Source: JBBQKP01 sp038326995
GTDB lineage: Bacteria > Planctomycetota > Phycisphaerae > Tepidisphaerales > Tepidisphaeraceae
Assembly: GCA_038326995.1 (NCBI GenBank)
Contig: JBBQKP010000125.1
Coordinates: 1-9,783 of the forward strand
DNA length: 9,783 bases
Direction: 5' to 3'
Below the pieces are notes generated by a model. The model was not told where the DNA came from. It saw only the letters and a list, made by a program, of their open reading frames with translations, and did no database searches. Below, piece by piece: positions 1 to 7,223 of this stretch (positions are counted from its first letter, which is position 1; the number at the start of each line of letters is the position of its first letter). Position numbers and translations under genes: made by a program.

Positions 1-2
1 AT

Positions 3-3000
3 GCCGTTGATAAGGGCATCATTAAAACCGACCCGACCAAGCTCTCGGCCCGCGCCGATGTCACCCTCAGCAGCATTGATTTGTCGGTGCTGAATGCCGT
101 GCTCGCGCCGCTCGGCATTCCGGTCAATCGAATCGAAGGCGCGGTCAACGGACAGGCGAAGCTCGATCTCAAACCGGGGCTTGATGCGTCGATCGACAGC
201 GACCTCACGGCCACGCAGTTTCTTCTCGATACTCCACACCTCAACGGCGACATTCTGCGACTGAGCGAGATTAAACTGCCGGCGTCCGTCAAAAGGCAAG
301 GAGAGAAGATCGTCATCACCAACACCGGAATTCGCAGCGCTTTGGTGAACATCGACATCAGCGGCGAGATTGATCAGATCGCCGCCTCCAACCTCGCGTC
401 GGGGCTTGCCCCCGGAGGAACGGGCAAACTGAAAATCGCGACCACAGGCGTTGATCTGAAAACCCTCGCGTCGCAATTTCCCTCCACAATGAAGCTTCTG
501 CCCGATGTCAAAATCGAGGGCGGGGCGTTCGAGAATACCGCGGGCATCGACATCAAAGCGGACGGCGTTTCGGTGGGTCAGTTGACGAAACTTCAGGGCG
601 TCCGCGGCACGAACGACGGCAGGGCGATTTCACTCGACGACACGACGTTTCAGGCATCGGCGTTCGTGCCGAGTGCAAACGGCAAACTCCAGGTCGAACA
701 GGTGAAAGACGTGGTTCTGAATCTTACCTCGCCGCTGGCGACGGTGAAGGGTTCGGGCGCGATCGACGCGTTCAACATCACCGCCGAGGCCGACCTCGAT
801 AAGCTGCAGTCGCAGGTCGCACAGTTCGTCGATATCGAAGCACTCGTCGGCAAGTTGACGCTGAGCGGCAAAGTCGATTTCGCGATGAAGACAACGGGCA
901 ACCCGTTCGAATCCGCAAAGACGTTTCGCGTCGACGCGGGCGTGAACACGCGCGAGGTCACCGTCACACTGAATGATCGAAAGCTGCTTGAGAACGAGAC
1001 GCTTCGAACACAGTTCATCGCCGACATTGAGCAGAACACCGACATCACCAAGCTCTCGATCTCCAGGCTCAATGTGACCAGCAGCAGCAAGTTGCTGGAC
1101 GTGCAGAAGCAGGGCGACGCGCCGATGGTCGTCACGCTGGCGGCGGGGAAGTTGCCGGTCGGAACCGGAACGATTTCAGGCATTGCAGACGTCGCACGGC
1201 TTTCTGCGATCGCGGCTCCAGATGCCGATCCGTCTACACGCGTGAAGCGTGGAACAGCGCAGTTCACCCTCGCGTTCGACACCAACAGCGAAAAGAAGCA
1301 GTACGAGATTCGCACCGATGCCGTGCTGTCGAATCTTGACGTGGGCGATGCCATTAAGGGCGAAAATGTTCAGCTCATTTCACGCGTGTTTACGCCCGAG
1401 GATTTTTCGCGAATCACCGCGTGGGCGGACGTCGTCAGCGGCTTTGGCAATGTGAAATTGTCAGACGTGGACGTGCGGTTGACAGACACGAAGGGCAAAC
1501 CGGTCGCGACGTTATCAATGCTTCGAGCGGCGAATTTCTCGGGGAGCATCCAGAGTATCGCCAAGGTGAACGCACTGGTAGCGGGCATGTCGCCTGTTGA
1601 TAAGACAATCGCGCCGCTGATCATCAACAGCGGTTCACTCACGTTCGGCGGGAAGGCGGGCTATGAAGAAAAGGCGGGGCTGCTCGCGGTCGATTTCGAT
1701 GTGCCGGGTGTTGAGAAGCTTTCGATGTCGCGTGGCGACGTCCGCTTCACGCCCGAGAAGCCGATGACACTGGCGTTGTCGGTAGAAATTCGCTCGGACG
1801 CATCTCAGTCCGACCTCGCCAAGGCGTTGAAAGACGTCAAGGTGACGCGTCTTGAGGGCGATCTGTTTGGCGAAGGGCGTTTCAAGATGATCGAGCCGAT
1901 CGTCATCACCGACCCGGCCGGGAATCCGAAGGCGCAAGGCGCCGTCGACGCCACCGCACGCCTGGATTTCATCTCTGATCTGCTGGAGGTCGCCACCGGC
2001 GGAGCACCGATCGGCGTACTGGGCAATGTCAGTTTCACGCAGAGGCTCAAGACCGAAGGCTCCGCAATCGCACTCGTCGGCGAGGTATCGTTCACCAAGC
2101 TGCGATCCAGAGAAAAGAGCGCGAGCCCATTCCCGTCGGACCGGCTTCGCATGGACAACGACCTGCGACTTGATTTAGTAAAAGACACCGTCGGCATTGC
2201 GAAATTGCGGGTTTTTACCCCTGATAATGATTCGCTCGAACTCGTCGCGGCCGGCACGGTGAATCAATTCTCGACCGAACGTGTGATGAAGGATGTCGCA
2301 CTGGATTTGAGCTACGACCTCGAGCAGCTCTGGCCGATCCTCGGGCCGATGATGGATCCGACGGGCGAGTCGCTGGGCCGAGGTGTGGTGGCGAAAGGCA
2401 AGTACAAGAAGCGATTCGACGTGAGCGGCAAATTTCCTGCGGTGGTCAACGGCCGGCCCGCGGAGTTCGGAGAGTCGATCCGCTTCCTCAGCGCGTCGGG
2501 CGAGATCACGGTCGATCACTTCGAAGCGCCCGATAAGGGATTGTGGATGCAGCAGGCGAATCTGCCCGTAACCATCGAGAAGGGAATTCTCACGCTCTCC
2601 AGCAGTGGCAAAGACGCCGCTCCGATCGCGCTGAACAAGGGCGAAATGTCACTTGGCAAAATCGTCGTCGATCTGACCCGCCCTGTTCCGACCATTTCAA
2701 TTCGCCGAGATACACAGTTCCTGAAGGACGTAGAACTCAATCCGCAGATGGCGTCGAGTTTCGGCAAATACGCCAGCGTGCTTTTCAGCAACACCGAAAA
2801 GGCGTTCGGCATTGTCAATTTGAAGATCAGGCAGTTCGACAATGTGCCGAGTGATCTGGTCAGCGCTCGCGGCGATCAGAAGGGCGTTATGGAGCTTTCC
2901 ATCGAACAGCTCTATCTCGACGGAATGATCCCCGGACTTTTATCGCAGGCTTTGGACCTGGGCACCGACGGCCTTCGCGGGCACATCCGCGGATCTGTGC

Positions 3001-3356
3001 TGGAGCTAAAGGACGGCACGAGCGTGTCCGACCTAACCATCACGCTCGAGCGAAAAGAAACCGTGACGGATGATCGCGGACGACAAGTGGAAAGGATCGT
3101 CGAATTGCCTTTGCGATTTGCGGGCAGGATTGACCTGAAAACGTTCAGCTTAAAAAATACACAAATTGAGTTTCCGACGAGTCTGATCAAGGCCAGCGAT
3201 TTACAGCGGTTCCTCGGGCCTACGCTGATCGTGCCGATCAAGGGCAGTCTGGATAATCCACAGTTCGACATAGGCCGCGCGATACAGCAGAACGCGCAGC
3301 AGGGGCTGATTCCTGGCTTGTTGGACGGGCTGACGAAGCCAAAGAACAATCGATAA
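3..3356 (+). CDS. AsmA/TamB-like envelope protein, 3' part (N-terminus outside window)
   Basis: The frame is open from the first complete codon at position 3 to the TAA at 3354-3356, giving at least 1117 residues; the start and any N-terminal membrane anchor lie upstream. The first in-frame TTG at 81 is only an internal codon. The protein is built of alternating polar/hydrophobic strands with phrases such as GKLKI, GKLTLSGKVDF and GEITVDHF, the pattern of long beta-groove proteins of the AsmA/TamB/YhdP type. The C-terminus, with IVPIKGSLDNPQFDIGRAI, resembles the closing segment of AsmA-like proteins, where a GTLDNP-type motif is common. I see no cysteine in the visible part, which fits a periplasmic protein. 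Family members are thought to span the periplasm and move or organise lipids between membranes; that role is inferred here. The family call is from general pattern, not a profile match. No T-rich terminator follows, and the next gene begins 321 nt later. Confidence 0.7.
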   Translation, partial: AVDKGIIKTDPTKLSARADVTLSSIDLSVLNAVLAPLGIPVNRIEGAVNGQAKLDLKPGLDASIDSDLTATQFLLDTPHLNGDILRLSEIKLPASVKRQGEKIVITNTGIRSALVNIDISGEIDQIAASNLASGLAPGGTGKLKIATTGVDLKTLASQFPSTMKLLPDVKIEGGAFENTAGIDIKADGVSVGQLTKLQGVRGTNDGRAISLDDTTFQASAFVPSANGKLQVEQVKDVVLNLTSPLATVKGSGAIDAFNITAEADLDKLQSQVAQFVDIEALVGKLTLSGKVDFAMKTTGNPFESAKTFRVDAGVNTREVTVTLNDRKLLENETLRTQFIADIEQNTDITKLSISRLNVTSSSKLLDVQKQGDAPMVVTLAAGKLPVGTGTISGIADVARLSAIAAPDADPSTRVKRGTAQFTLAFDTNSEKKQYEIRTDAVLSNLDVGDAIKGENVQLISRVFTPEDFSRITAWADVVSGFGNVKLSDVDVRLTDTKGKPVATLSMLRAANFSGSIQSIAKVNALVAGMSPVDKTIAPLIINSGSLTFGGKAGYEEKAGLLAVDFDVPGVEKLSMSRGDVRFTPEKPMTLALSVEIRSDASQSDLAKALKDVKVTRLEGDLFGEGRFKMIEPIVITDPAGNPKAQGAVDATARLDFISDLLEVATGGAPIGVLGNVSFTQRLKTEGSAIALVGEVSFTKLRSREKSASPFPSDRLRMDNDLRLDLVKDTVGIAKLRVFTPDNDSLELVAAGTVNQFSTERVMKDVALDLSYDLEQLWPILGPMMDPTGESLGRGVVAKGKYKKRFDVSGKFPAVVNGRPAEFGESIRFLSASGEITVDHFEAPDKGLWMQQANLPVTIEKGILTLSSSGKDAAPIALNKGEMSLGKIVVDLTRPVPTISIRRDTQFLKDVELNPQMASSFGKYASVLFSNTEKAFGIVNLKIRQFDNVPSDLVSARGDQKGVMELSIEQLYLDGMIPGLLSQALDLGTDGLRGHIRGSVLELKDGTSVSDLTITLERKETVTDDRGRQVERIVELPLRFAGRIDLKTFSLKNTQIEFPTSLIKASDLQRFLGPTLIVPIKGSLDNPQFDIGRAIQQNAQQGLIPGLLDGLTKPKNNR

Positions 3357-3464
3357 ATCCTCAACCGCAGGATCTGACGGATGAGATTGATTGCTCTCGC
3401 CTGTATGCTCGTCATAACTGGAACATTTCGTTCTCAATATATCGGTTATGCAGGCGGTTCGTTC

Positions 3465-3494
3465 TTGCATTGAAGTATGTGGCGGTAGTATGGT
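3465..3494 (+). promoter_or_regulatory. Weak sigma70-like promoter candidate for the export gene
   Basis: TTGCAT (3465-3470) and TATGGT (3489-3494) are separated by 18 nt. Transcription from here would give a leader of about 175-180 nt before the TTG start at 3678, long enough to include both inverted repeats. The boxes are only partial matches to consensus, so this is a suggestion. Confidence 0.25.
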
Positions 3495-3586
3495 GGGTTA
3501 GAAGTCGGTCGGTGTGTGCGTAGGCGAGAACCAATGCGAGCGTGCGAGGTTCAAGCAAACGCGCAGCAGCGGCCGATAATTCCAGT

Positions 3587-3632
3587 AGAATCGCTAAAGG
3601 CAGTAGGGAAACTTGCTGAAACGGGCGATTCT
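3587..3632 (+). repeat. 8-bp perfect inverted repeat in the leader (upstream helix)
   Basis: AGAATCGC at 3587-3594 is the exact reverse complement of GCGATTCT at 3625-3632, enclosing 30 nt that include a small GCAG/TTGC pairing. The right arm overlaps the left arm of the next inverted repeat (3623-3662), so only one of the two helices could form at a time. Confidence 0.5.
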
Positions 3633-3662
3633 TGTGTTAAGAAATGGACTGATGGTTCGCCC
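3623..3662 (+). promoter_or_regulatory. Alternative hairpin adjoining the Shine-Dalgarno
   Basis: GGGCGA (3623-3628) pairs exactly with TCGCCC (3657-3662), which ends two bases before the GAAAGGAG ribosome site. If this helix forms, it would lie directly against the ribosome landing site; if the upstream 3587-3632 helix forms instead, it cannot. The geometry resembles a translational switch, but both helices are short and could be chance in GC-rich DNA. Confidence 0.35.
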
Positions 3663-3663
3663 C

Positions 3664-3671
3664 GAAAGGAG
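3664..3671 (+). promoter_or_regulatory. Strong Shine-Dalgarno deciding the TTG start of the export gene
   Basis: GAAAGGAG lies six bases before an in-frame TTG at 3678. It is the best ribosome site in the window. It argues for a TTG start rather than the upstream GTG (3516) or ATG (3534), neither of which has one. Confidence 0.75.
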
Positions 3672-3677
3672 CATCGC

Positions 3678-5339
3678 TTGCGTCTGACGAATTTGAAATC
3701 AACGGTTTCTTCACGATCTGCCAACAAGGCCTGCGCACAAAACGAGTGTGCACAAACGGTCTCGCCGATCGATAATTTGAATAATAATCTGGCAGGTAAG
3801 AACTCGAGGACTCCTGCCTCCAGAGCTTATTTACTCGGAGGGCTGAGCCTGACCATTTTAGCGGCCGGTTCGGTCGGGTGTGGCACGAAGAGCTGGATCG
3901 ACCCGGGTGAGGTCGGCCGATACGAACAGACGCCGCTGATCGTGCCTATTCTTGACCGGCTATCTGTGGGGCTTGAGCCTTATGATACGGTGTTTCCGCA
4001 GGCCCGCGAAGTGAAGGCGGAGGACTTGGTCGTCGCCGACGACGATTATAAGCTCGGAAGTGAAGATCTCGTTCAGATCAATATTACCGATCTTGTTGGC
4101 CCGGGGATTCAGTCCACCGAGCCCCGCCGCGTTACTTCGGGCGGGAAAATCAGCATGCCCAATCTGCCCAATCCCATTACGGTGGCGGGTTTGACGGAGT
4201 ACGAAACCGAAGTCGCGGTTAAGAAAGCATATCTTGATGCACAGATTTTGGCGGACACTTCAACCGTGACTGTCACTGTAGTGGAAGCTCGCAACCGTGC
4301 CTTCCGCATCGGCGGCGCAATTCCCACGCCAGGACAATACTTGATTGAGAAGAATGACTACCGACTGATGGACGCGCTGCTTCAGGCAGGCCAGCCTCAG
4401 ACGGTCGGTTCGGATTACGTGTACGTCATTCGCAAGAAGGAAGTCGCCGGGGCGACCCCTTCTACGCCTTCTGATCCCACGGCGCCGACTTCACCCTCCA
4501 ATCCTCCCGCAGTCGATCCGCTTCTCCCCCAAGGCGCATTGCCAAGCCGTCAGCCGGTCGCGTCCTCATCATTGGAATCATCAGCCGTTCAACTGGTTCT
4601 CGCCGGGAACATTTCCGGTGAGTTTATGGCGAATCAGCCGATTGACGCGAGCGACTCGACTGTATTCCCGGCGACTACACCCATTACTCTCCCGGGTTCG
4701 ACCGACGGCCGATCAGTTCAGATCGAAGGCGGGCCGGTAATAGTTGATCAGCCCTCACAGTTCTTGCCCACGACCGACCCGATGACGCCTAAAGTCGTCT
4801 CCGACTCACTCGCATTCACAGGCCCCTCTTCGACAAGTTTCGAGGGTTTCAATGCGCCCATGGAACCTGATGACAAAGAAGTCATTCGTGTGCCGCTTAA
4901 ACCATTGCTTGACGGCTCGTTTAGGTACAACATCGTTATTCGACCGAGCGATTTCATTATCGTGCAGAATCTCGAAGTGGGCGAATACTACATGGGCGGG
5001 CACGTGGCTCGGACCGGCGTCTACAGCATGACCGGCCGAAAGATTACACTGAAGAACGCCATCGTTTCTGCGGGCATGTTCGATCAGGTCGCGATTCCCG
5101 CTCGCACGGACATCATTCGTCGCGTCGGGCCGAACCAGGAAATCTTCGTTCGCGTCGATTTGGAGAAGATTTTCGCGGGCCTCGAACCGGACATTTACAT
5201 TCGCCCCAACGACCAGATCATGGTTGGAACAAACGCCGGTGCGCCGTTCCTCGCCGCCTTCCGCAATGCCTTCCGCTTCACCTACGGCTTTGGTTTTCTC
5301 TATGATAGAAATTTCTTCGATAACAATGGCCTCAACTAA
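3678..5339 (+). CDS. Wza-like polysaccharide export lipoprotein with two SLBB domains
   Basis: With the TTG start chosen from the Shine-Dalgarno, the product is 553 residues. A hydrophobic stretch (YLLGGLSLTILAAGSVGC) ends in Cys68, a plausible but imperfect lipobox (Ser at -3), followed by GTKSW; this predicts an outer-membrane lipoprotein. A Poly_export domain follows at about 124-204, from YKLGSEDLVQINITDL to TVTVTVVEA. The first SLBB domain starts at about 209 (FRIGGAIPTPGQY) and resumes at about 401-429 (VIRVPLKPLL, IRPSDFIIV). A second SLBB lies at about 437-519 (YYMGGHVARTGVYSM, IYIRPNDQIMV). The C-terminal 30 residues are aromatic. Known relatives (Wza, GumB, EpsA types) form the outer-membrane channel for capsule or exopolysaccharide. 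No glycosyltransferase, Wzc kinase or Wzx/Wzy gene is in the window. A TTG at 3777 is an alternative start that would shorten the unusually long stretch before the lipobox. A terminator follows at 5397. Confidence 0.85.
   Translation: MRLTNLKSTVSSRSANKACAQNECAQTVSPIDNLNNNLAGKNSRTPASRAYLLGGLSLTILAAGSVGCGTKSWIDPGEVGRYEQTPLIVPILDRLSVGLEPYDTVFPQAREVKAEDLVVADDDYKLGSEDLVQINITDLVGPGIQSTEPRRVTSGGKISMPNLPNPITVAGLTEYETEVAVKKAYLDAQILADTSTVTVTVVEARNRAFRIGGAIPTPGQYLIEKNDYRLMDALLQAGQPQTVGSDYVYVIRKKEVAGATPSTPSDPTAPTSPSNPPAVDPLLPQGALPSRQPVASSSLESSAVQLVLAGNISGEFMANQPIDASDSTVFPATTPITLPGSTDGRSVQIEGGPVIVDQPSQFLPTTDPMTPKVVSDSLAFTGPSSTSFEGFNAPMEPDDKEVIRVPLKPLLDGSFRYNIVIRPSDFIIVQNLEVGEYYMGGHVARTGVYSMTGRKITLKNAIVSAGMFDQVAIPARTDIIRRVGPNQEIFVRVDLEKIFAGLEPDIYIRPNDQIMVGTNAGAPFLAAFRNAFRFTYGFGFLYDRNFFDNNGLN
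4446..4877 (+). other. Low-complexity Pro/Ser/Thr-rich insertion within the first SLBB domain
   Basis: Residues about 257-400 of the export protein (TTG numbering) are rich in Pro, Ser and Thr, opening with ATPSTPSDPTAPTSPSNPP. They sit between the SLBB strand YVYVIRKKEV and the strand EVIRVPLKPLL, which are normally close together in Wza-type proteins. The region is therefore an insertion, probably disordered, rather than a linker between domains. Confidence 0.65.
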
Positions 5340-5396
5340 TCTGGCATTTACCGTCTCGCCTTGCTCTGGAATCCGGGCTTGAGTTGATGACCAACA

Positions 5397-5439
5397 CAAG
5401 ACACTCGGCACCATTCGTGTCGAGTGTCTTGCATTTTAC
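5397..5439 (+). terminator. Intrinsic terminator after the polysaccharide export gene
   Basis: A 15-bp stem (5397-5411 with 5417-5431, one G-T wobble) closes a five-base loop, CATTC, and is followed by CATTTTAC. It lies 57 nt after the exporter stop and isolates that gene from nuoI. The T-tract is short, but the stem is long and almost perfect. Confidence 0.85.
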
Positions 5440-5469
5440 GCCCTCTCATCACACCGGCAGTCATTGCCT

Positions 5470-5560
5470 CGCGCCTATCGCCCGCGCGCCAGCTGTGCTA
5501 TCATTTGAGCATGAAGGAAGCAGACGTTCTTGTTCTTGGTGAGCCGCGCCTATCGCCCGC
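5470..5560 (+). repeat. 16-bp exact direct repeat flanking the nuoI start
   Basis: CGCGCCTATCGCCCGC occurs at 5470-5485 and again at 5545-5560. The copies are 75 nt apart, a whole number of codons, so both read R-L-S-P-A in the nuoI frame. One copy lies before the ATG at 5511 and the other inside the gene. Sequence beyond the 16 bases is not clearly alike. Confidence 0.8.
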
Positions 5561-6044
5561 AGATCAGTTCTACGTGCCTCAGGTCGCGATCGGCCTGGCG
5601 ACTACTTTGAAGCATATGTTTCGCGTCTGGACCGGGCGCGACAAGGTGATTCAGTATCCCGAAGAACGTCGAGAAGATCTCGCGCCCGAAGACGGCGGGA
5701 TCGTAAGCAAGACCTATCGCGGCATGCATCGCCTCAACAAAGACGAAGAGGGACGCGTCAAGTGCGTCGCCTGCTTCATGTGCTCGACCGCATGTCCGGC
5801 CCGATGTATCCACATCGAGGCGGGCGAATCGCCCTGGCAGGACCGTGAGAAGTATCCCATTAAATTTGACATCGACGAGCTTCGCTGCATCTACTGCGGC
5901 ATGTGCGAAGAAGCTTGCCCCGTGGACGCGATTGAGCTCACCAGCCTTTACGACATCGTGGGCATGACCAGACAGGAAATGATTTTTGACAAGGAAAAAC
6001 TCCTTCGAGTCTACGAGGAGACGAAAGAGAAAGAACCGATGTGA
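5511..6044 (+). CDS. nuoI: NADH-quinone oxidoreductase subunit I (NuoI), 2x[4Fe-4S] protein
   Basis: The product has 177 residues, close to the usual NuoI length. Two CxxCxxCxxxCP motifs are intact: Cys85, 88, 91, 95 (CVACFMCSTACP) and Cys126, 129, 132, 136 (CIYCGMCEEACP). Each set of four should bind a [4Fe-4S] cluster, together the N6a/N6b clusters that carry electrons toward quinone in the peripheral arm of complex I. The N-terminal segment YVPQVAIGLATTLKHMF is the usual amphipathic membrane-contact part of NuoI. The ATG at 5511 is preferred over in-frame codons back to 5424 because those would run through the terminator stem. There is no clear Shine-Dalgarno; a TATCAT at 5499-5504 could be a -10 box that would make the transcript nearly leaderless. 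nuoI usually sits between nuoH and nuoJ; neither is next to it here. An alternative is another two-cluster ferredoxin, but the spacing and flanks fit NuoI. Confidence 0.88.
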   Translation: MKEADVLVLGEPRLSPADQFYVPQVAIGLATTLKHMFRVWTGRDKVIQYPEERREDLAPEDGGIVSKTYRGMHRLNKDEEGRVKCVACFMCSTACPARCIHIEAGESPWQDREKYPIKFDIDELRCIYCGMCEEACPVDAIELTSLYDIVGMTRQEMIFDKEKLLRVYEETKEKEPM

Positions 6045-6164
6045 CAGTCGCCAGTCGATGGTCAAAAGTGGATCAGAAGGAAAAATCTGACTCATTGATG
6101 TCGGCTTCTCTCCACGCTGTTTTACGACTGTTTTTTACCCATTTTCCAGAAGCTCACTGAAACC

Positions 6165-7166
6165 ATGTTCGTCGACGAAGCAACAATCAAAGCAAAGGCC
6201 GGCGACGGCGGTAACGGGTGTGTGTCATTTCGACGCGAGAAATACGTTCCGCGTGGCGGCCCTGACGGCGGGGACGGCGGACACGGCGGGTCGATCGTGT
6301 TTATCGCCGACCCGAACAAAAACACGCTCCTGGATTTTGCCGGCAAGCACCACTGGACTGCGCCGCGAGGCGAGCACGGGCAAGGCAAGAAAATGTACGG
6401 CAAGGCGGGCGATGACCTCGTCGTCCACGTGCCGCTTGGAACCGTCGTTCATGATTTGGACAAGAGCGTGACCCTGGCCGATCTCAGCACCATCGGCCAG
6501 CGTGTGGTCATCTGCAAAAGCGGCAAGGGCGGACGCGGAAACTGGCACTTTAAAAATTCCGTCAACCAGACGCCGCGATTCGCCGAACCGGGCACCATCG
6601 GTGAGGAGCGCAACCTCAAACTCGAGCTCAAGCTCATCGCCGATGTTGCCATCGTCGGCAAGCCCAACGCGGGCAAGAGCACGTTACTTTCAGTGATCAG
6701 TGCCGCAAGGCCCAAGGTCGCGGCTTATCCGTTCACCACGCTCGAACCGCAGCTCGGCATCGCCGAGCTCGACATGGAACGCCGCGTCATTTTCGCCGAC
6801 ATCCCGGGGCTGATCGAAGACGCACACCTTGGCGCGGGGCTAGGCCACGCGTTTCTCAGGCACATCGAGCGTTGCCGCGTCGTGGTGCATCTGGTCGAAG
6901 TTCTGCCCGAAGACGAAAGCGACCCGTTCTACAACTATCAGGTCATTCGAAATGAACTCGAGCAGTTCAGTCCGGATCTCGCCGCCAAGCCGGAGATCGT
7001 GATCGTGAACAAGCTCGACCTTCTGGGAGACGACACGACCCTTGCCGACGATTTGGTGGCAAAGCTCAAGCCAAGAAAAGTATTGGTGATGAGCGGTGCG
7101 ACGAAAAAGGGAGTCGCTGAAATGCTGACGGCGGTCTGGGAATTGCTGAACCCGCGGATGGATTAA
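6165..7166 (+). CDS. obgE: GTPase ObgE/CgtA, short form without OCT domain
   Basis: The product has 333 residues. The glycine-rich Obg fold fills about 1-158, with KAGDGGNGCVSFRREKYVP and GGPDGGDGGHGG repeats. The G domain follows: G1 GKPNAGKS (165-172), G2 PFTT (189-192), switch-II DIPG (212-215), G4 NKLD (282-285) and G5 SGAT (310-313). All nucleotide-binding motifs are intact. Obg proteins bind the large ribosomal subunit, act in its maturation and link to growth control and ppGpp. The protein stops soon after the G domain, as in the many Obg proteins that lack the C-terminal OCT domain, so I do not read it as truncated. The ATG at 6165 begins the standard MFVDEATIKA sequence and is secure, although no good Shine-Dalgarno precedes it. 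In many bacteria obgE follows rplU and rpmA; here it follows nuoI after 120 nt. A possible terminator lies at 7180-7213. Confidence 0.95.
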   Translation: MFVDEATIKAKAGDGGNGCVSFRREKYVPRGGPDGGDGGHGGSIVFIADPNKNTLLDFAGKHHWTAPRGEHGQGKKMYGKAGDDLVVHVPLGTVVHDLDKSVTLADLSTIGQRVVICKSGKGGRGNWHFKNSVNQTPRFAEPGTIGEERNLKLELKLIADVAIVGKPNAGKSTLLSVISAARPKVAAYPFTTLEPQLGIAELDMERRVIFADIPGLIEDAHLGAGLGHAFLRHIERCRVVVHLVEVLPEDESDPFYNYQVIRNELEQFSPDLAAKPEIVIVNKLDLLGDDTTLADDLVAKLKPRKVLVMSGATKKGVAEMLTAVWELLNPRMD

Positions 7167-7179
7167 TCGCACAATTCGG

Positions 7180-7213
7180 CCGACCGTTTCGCCCGGGATC
7201 GGGGCTTTTCTTT
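7180..7213 (+). terminator. Possible intrinsic terminator for obgE
   Basis: Two alternative weak stems (GCCC 7191-7194 with GGGC 7202-7205, or CCGACC 7180-7185 with GGATCGG 7196-7202 and one bulge) lead into TTTTCTTT at 7206-7213. It lies between the obgE stop and the convergent transporter gene. The T-run suits only the plus strand. Confidence 0.45.
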
Positions 7214-7223
7214 ACGAACGTTT

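Larger units (their letters stand above)
3357..3677 (+). other. Intergenic region / probable 5' leader of the polysaccharide export gene
   Basis: This 321-nt stretch holds no convincing gene. The exporter frame stays open back to a GTG at 3516, but the peptide it would add (54 residues) has the look of untranslated sequence and lacks a ribosome site. The region contains a weak promoter candidate (3465-3494), two mutually exclusive inverted repeats (3587-3632 and 3623-3662) and a strong Shine-Dalgarno (3664-3671). A 5-bp hairpin at 3357-3373 just after the AsmA-like stop has no T-tract, so I do not call it a terminator. I could not match the leader to a riboswitch class that I know. Confidence 0.6.

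Noticed and set aside
650..1354. 234-codon minus-strand frame inside the AsmA-like gene
   Set aside because: The Ser/Val-rich translation is the antisense image of a beta-strand-rich coding sequence; there is no ribosome site or family pattern.
3357..3373. Hairpin ATCCT/AGGAT just after the AsmA-like stop as a terminator
   Set aside because: The stem is only 5 bp and no T-tract follows.
3418..3440. Possible sigma54 -24/-12 site (TGGAAC...)
   Set aside because: No GC at the required spacing after the GG, so the essential -12 element is missing.
5424..5510. N-terminal extension of NuoI
   Set aside because: It would run through the terminator stem and has no NuoI-like sequence; ATG 5511 gives a normal length.
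6045..6164. T-rich run before obgE as a nuoI terminator or promoter
   Set aside because: Only 4-5 bp stems and poor promoter boxes are visible in this 120-nt spacer; nothing firm enough to call.
7166..7166. obgE ending without an OCT domain as a truncation
   Set aside because: Many bacterial Obg proteins end soon after the G domain, and all G motifs are intact.
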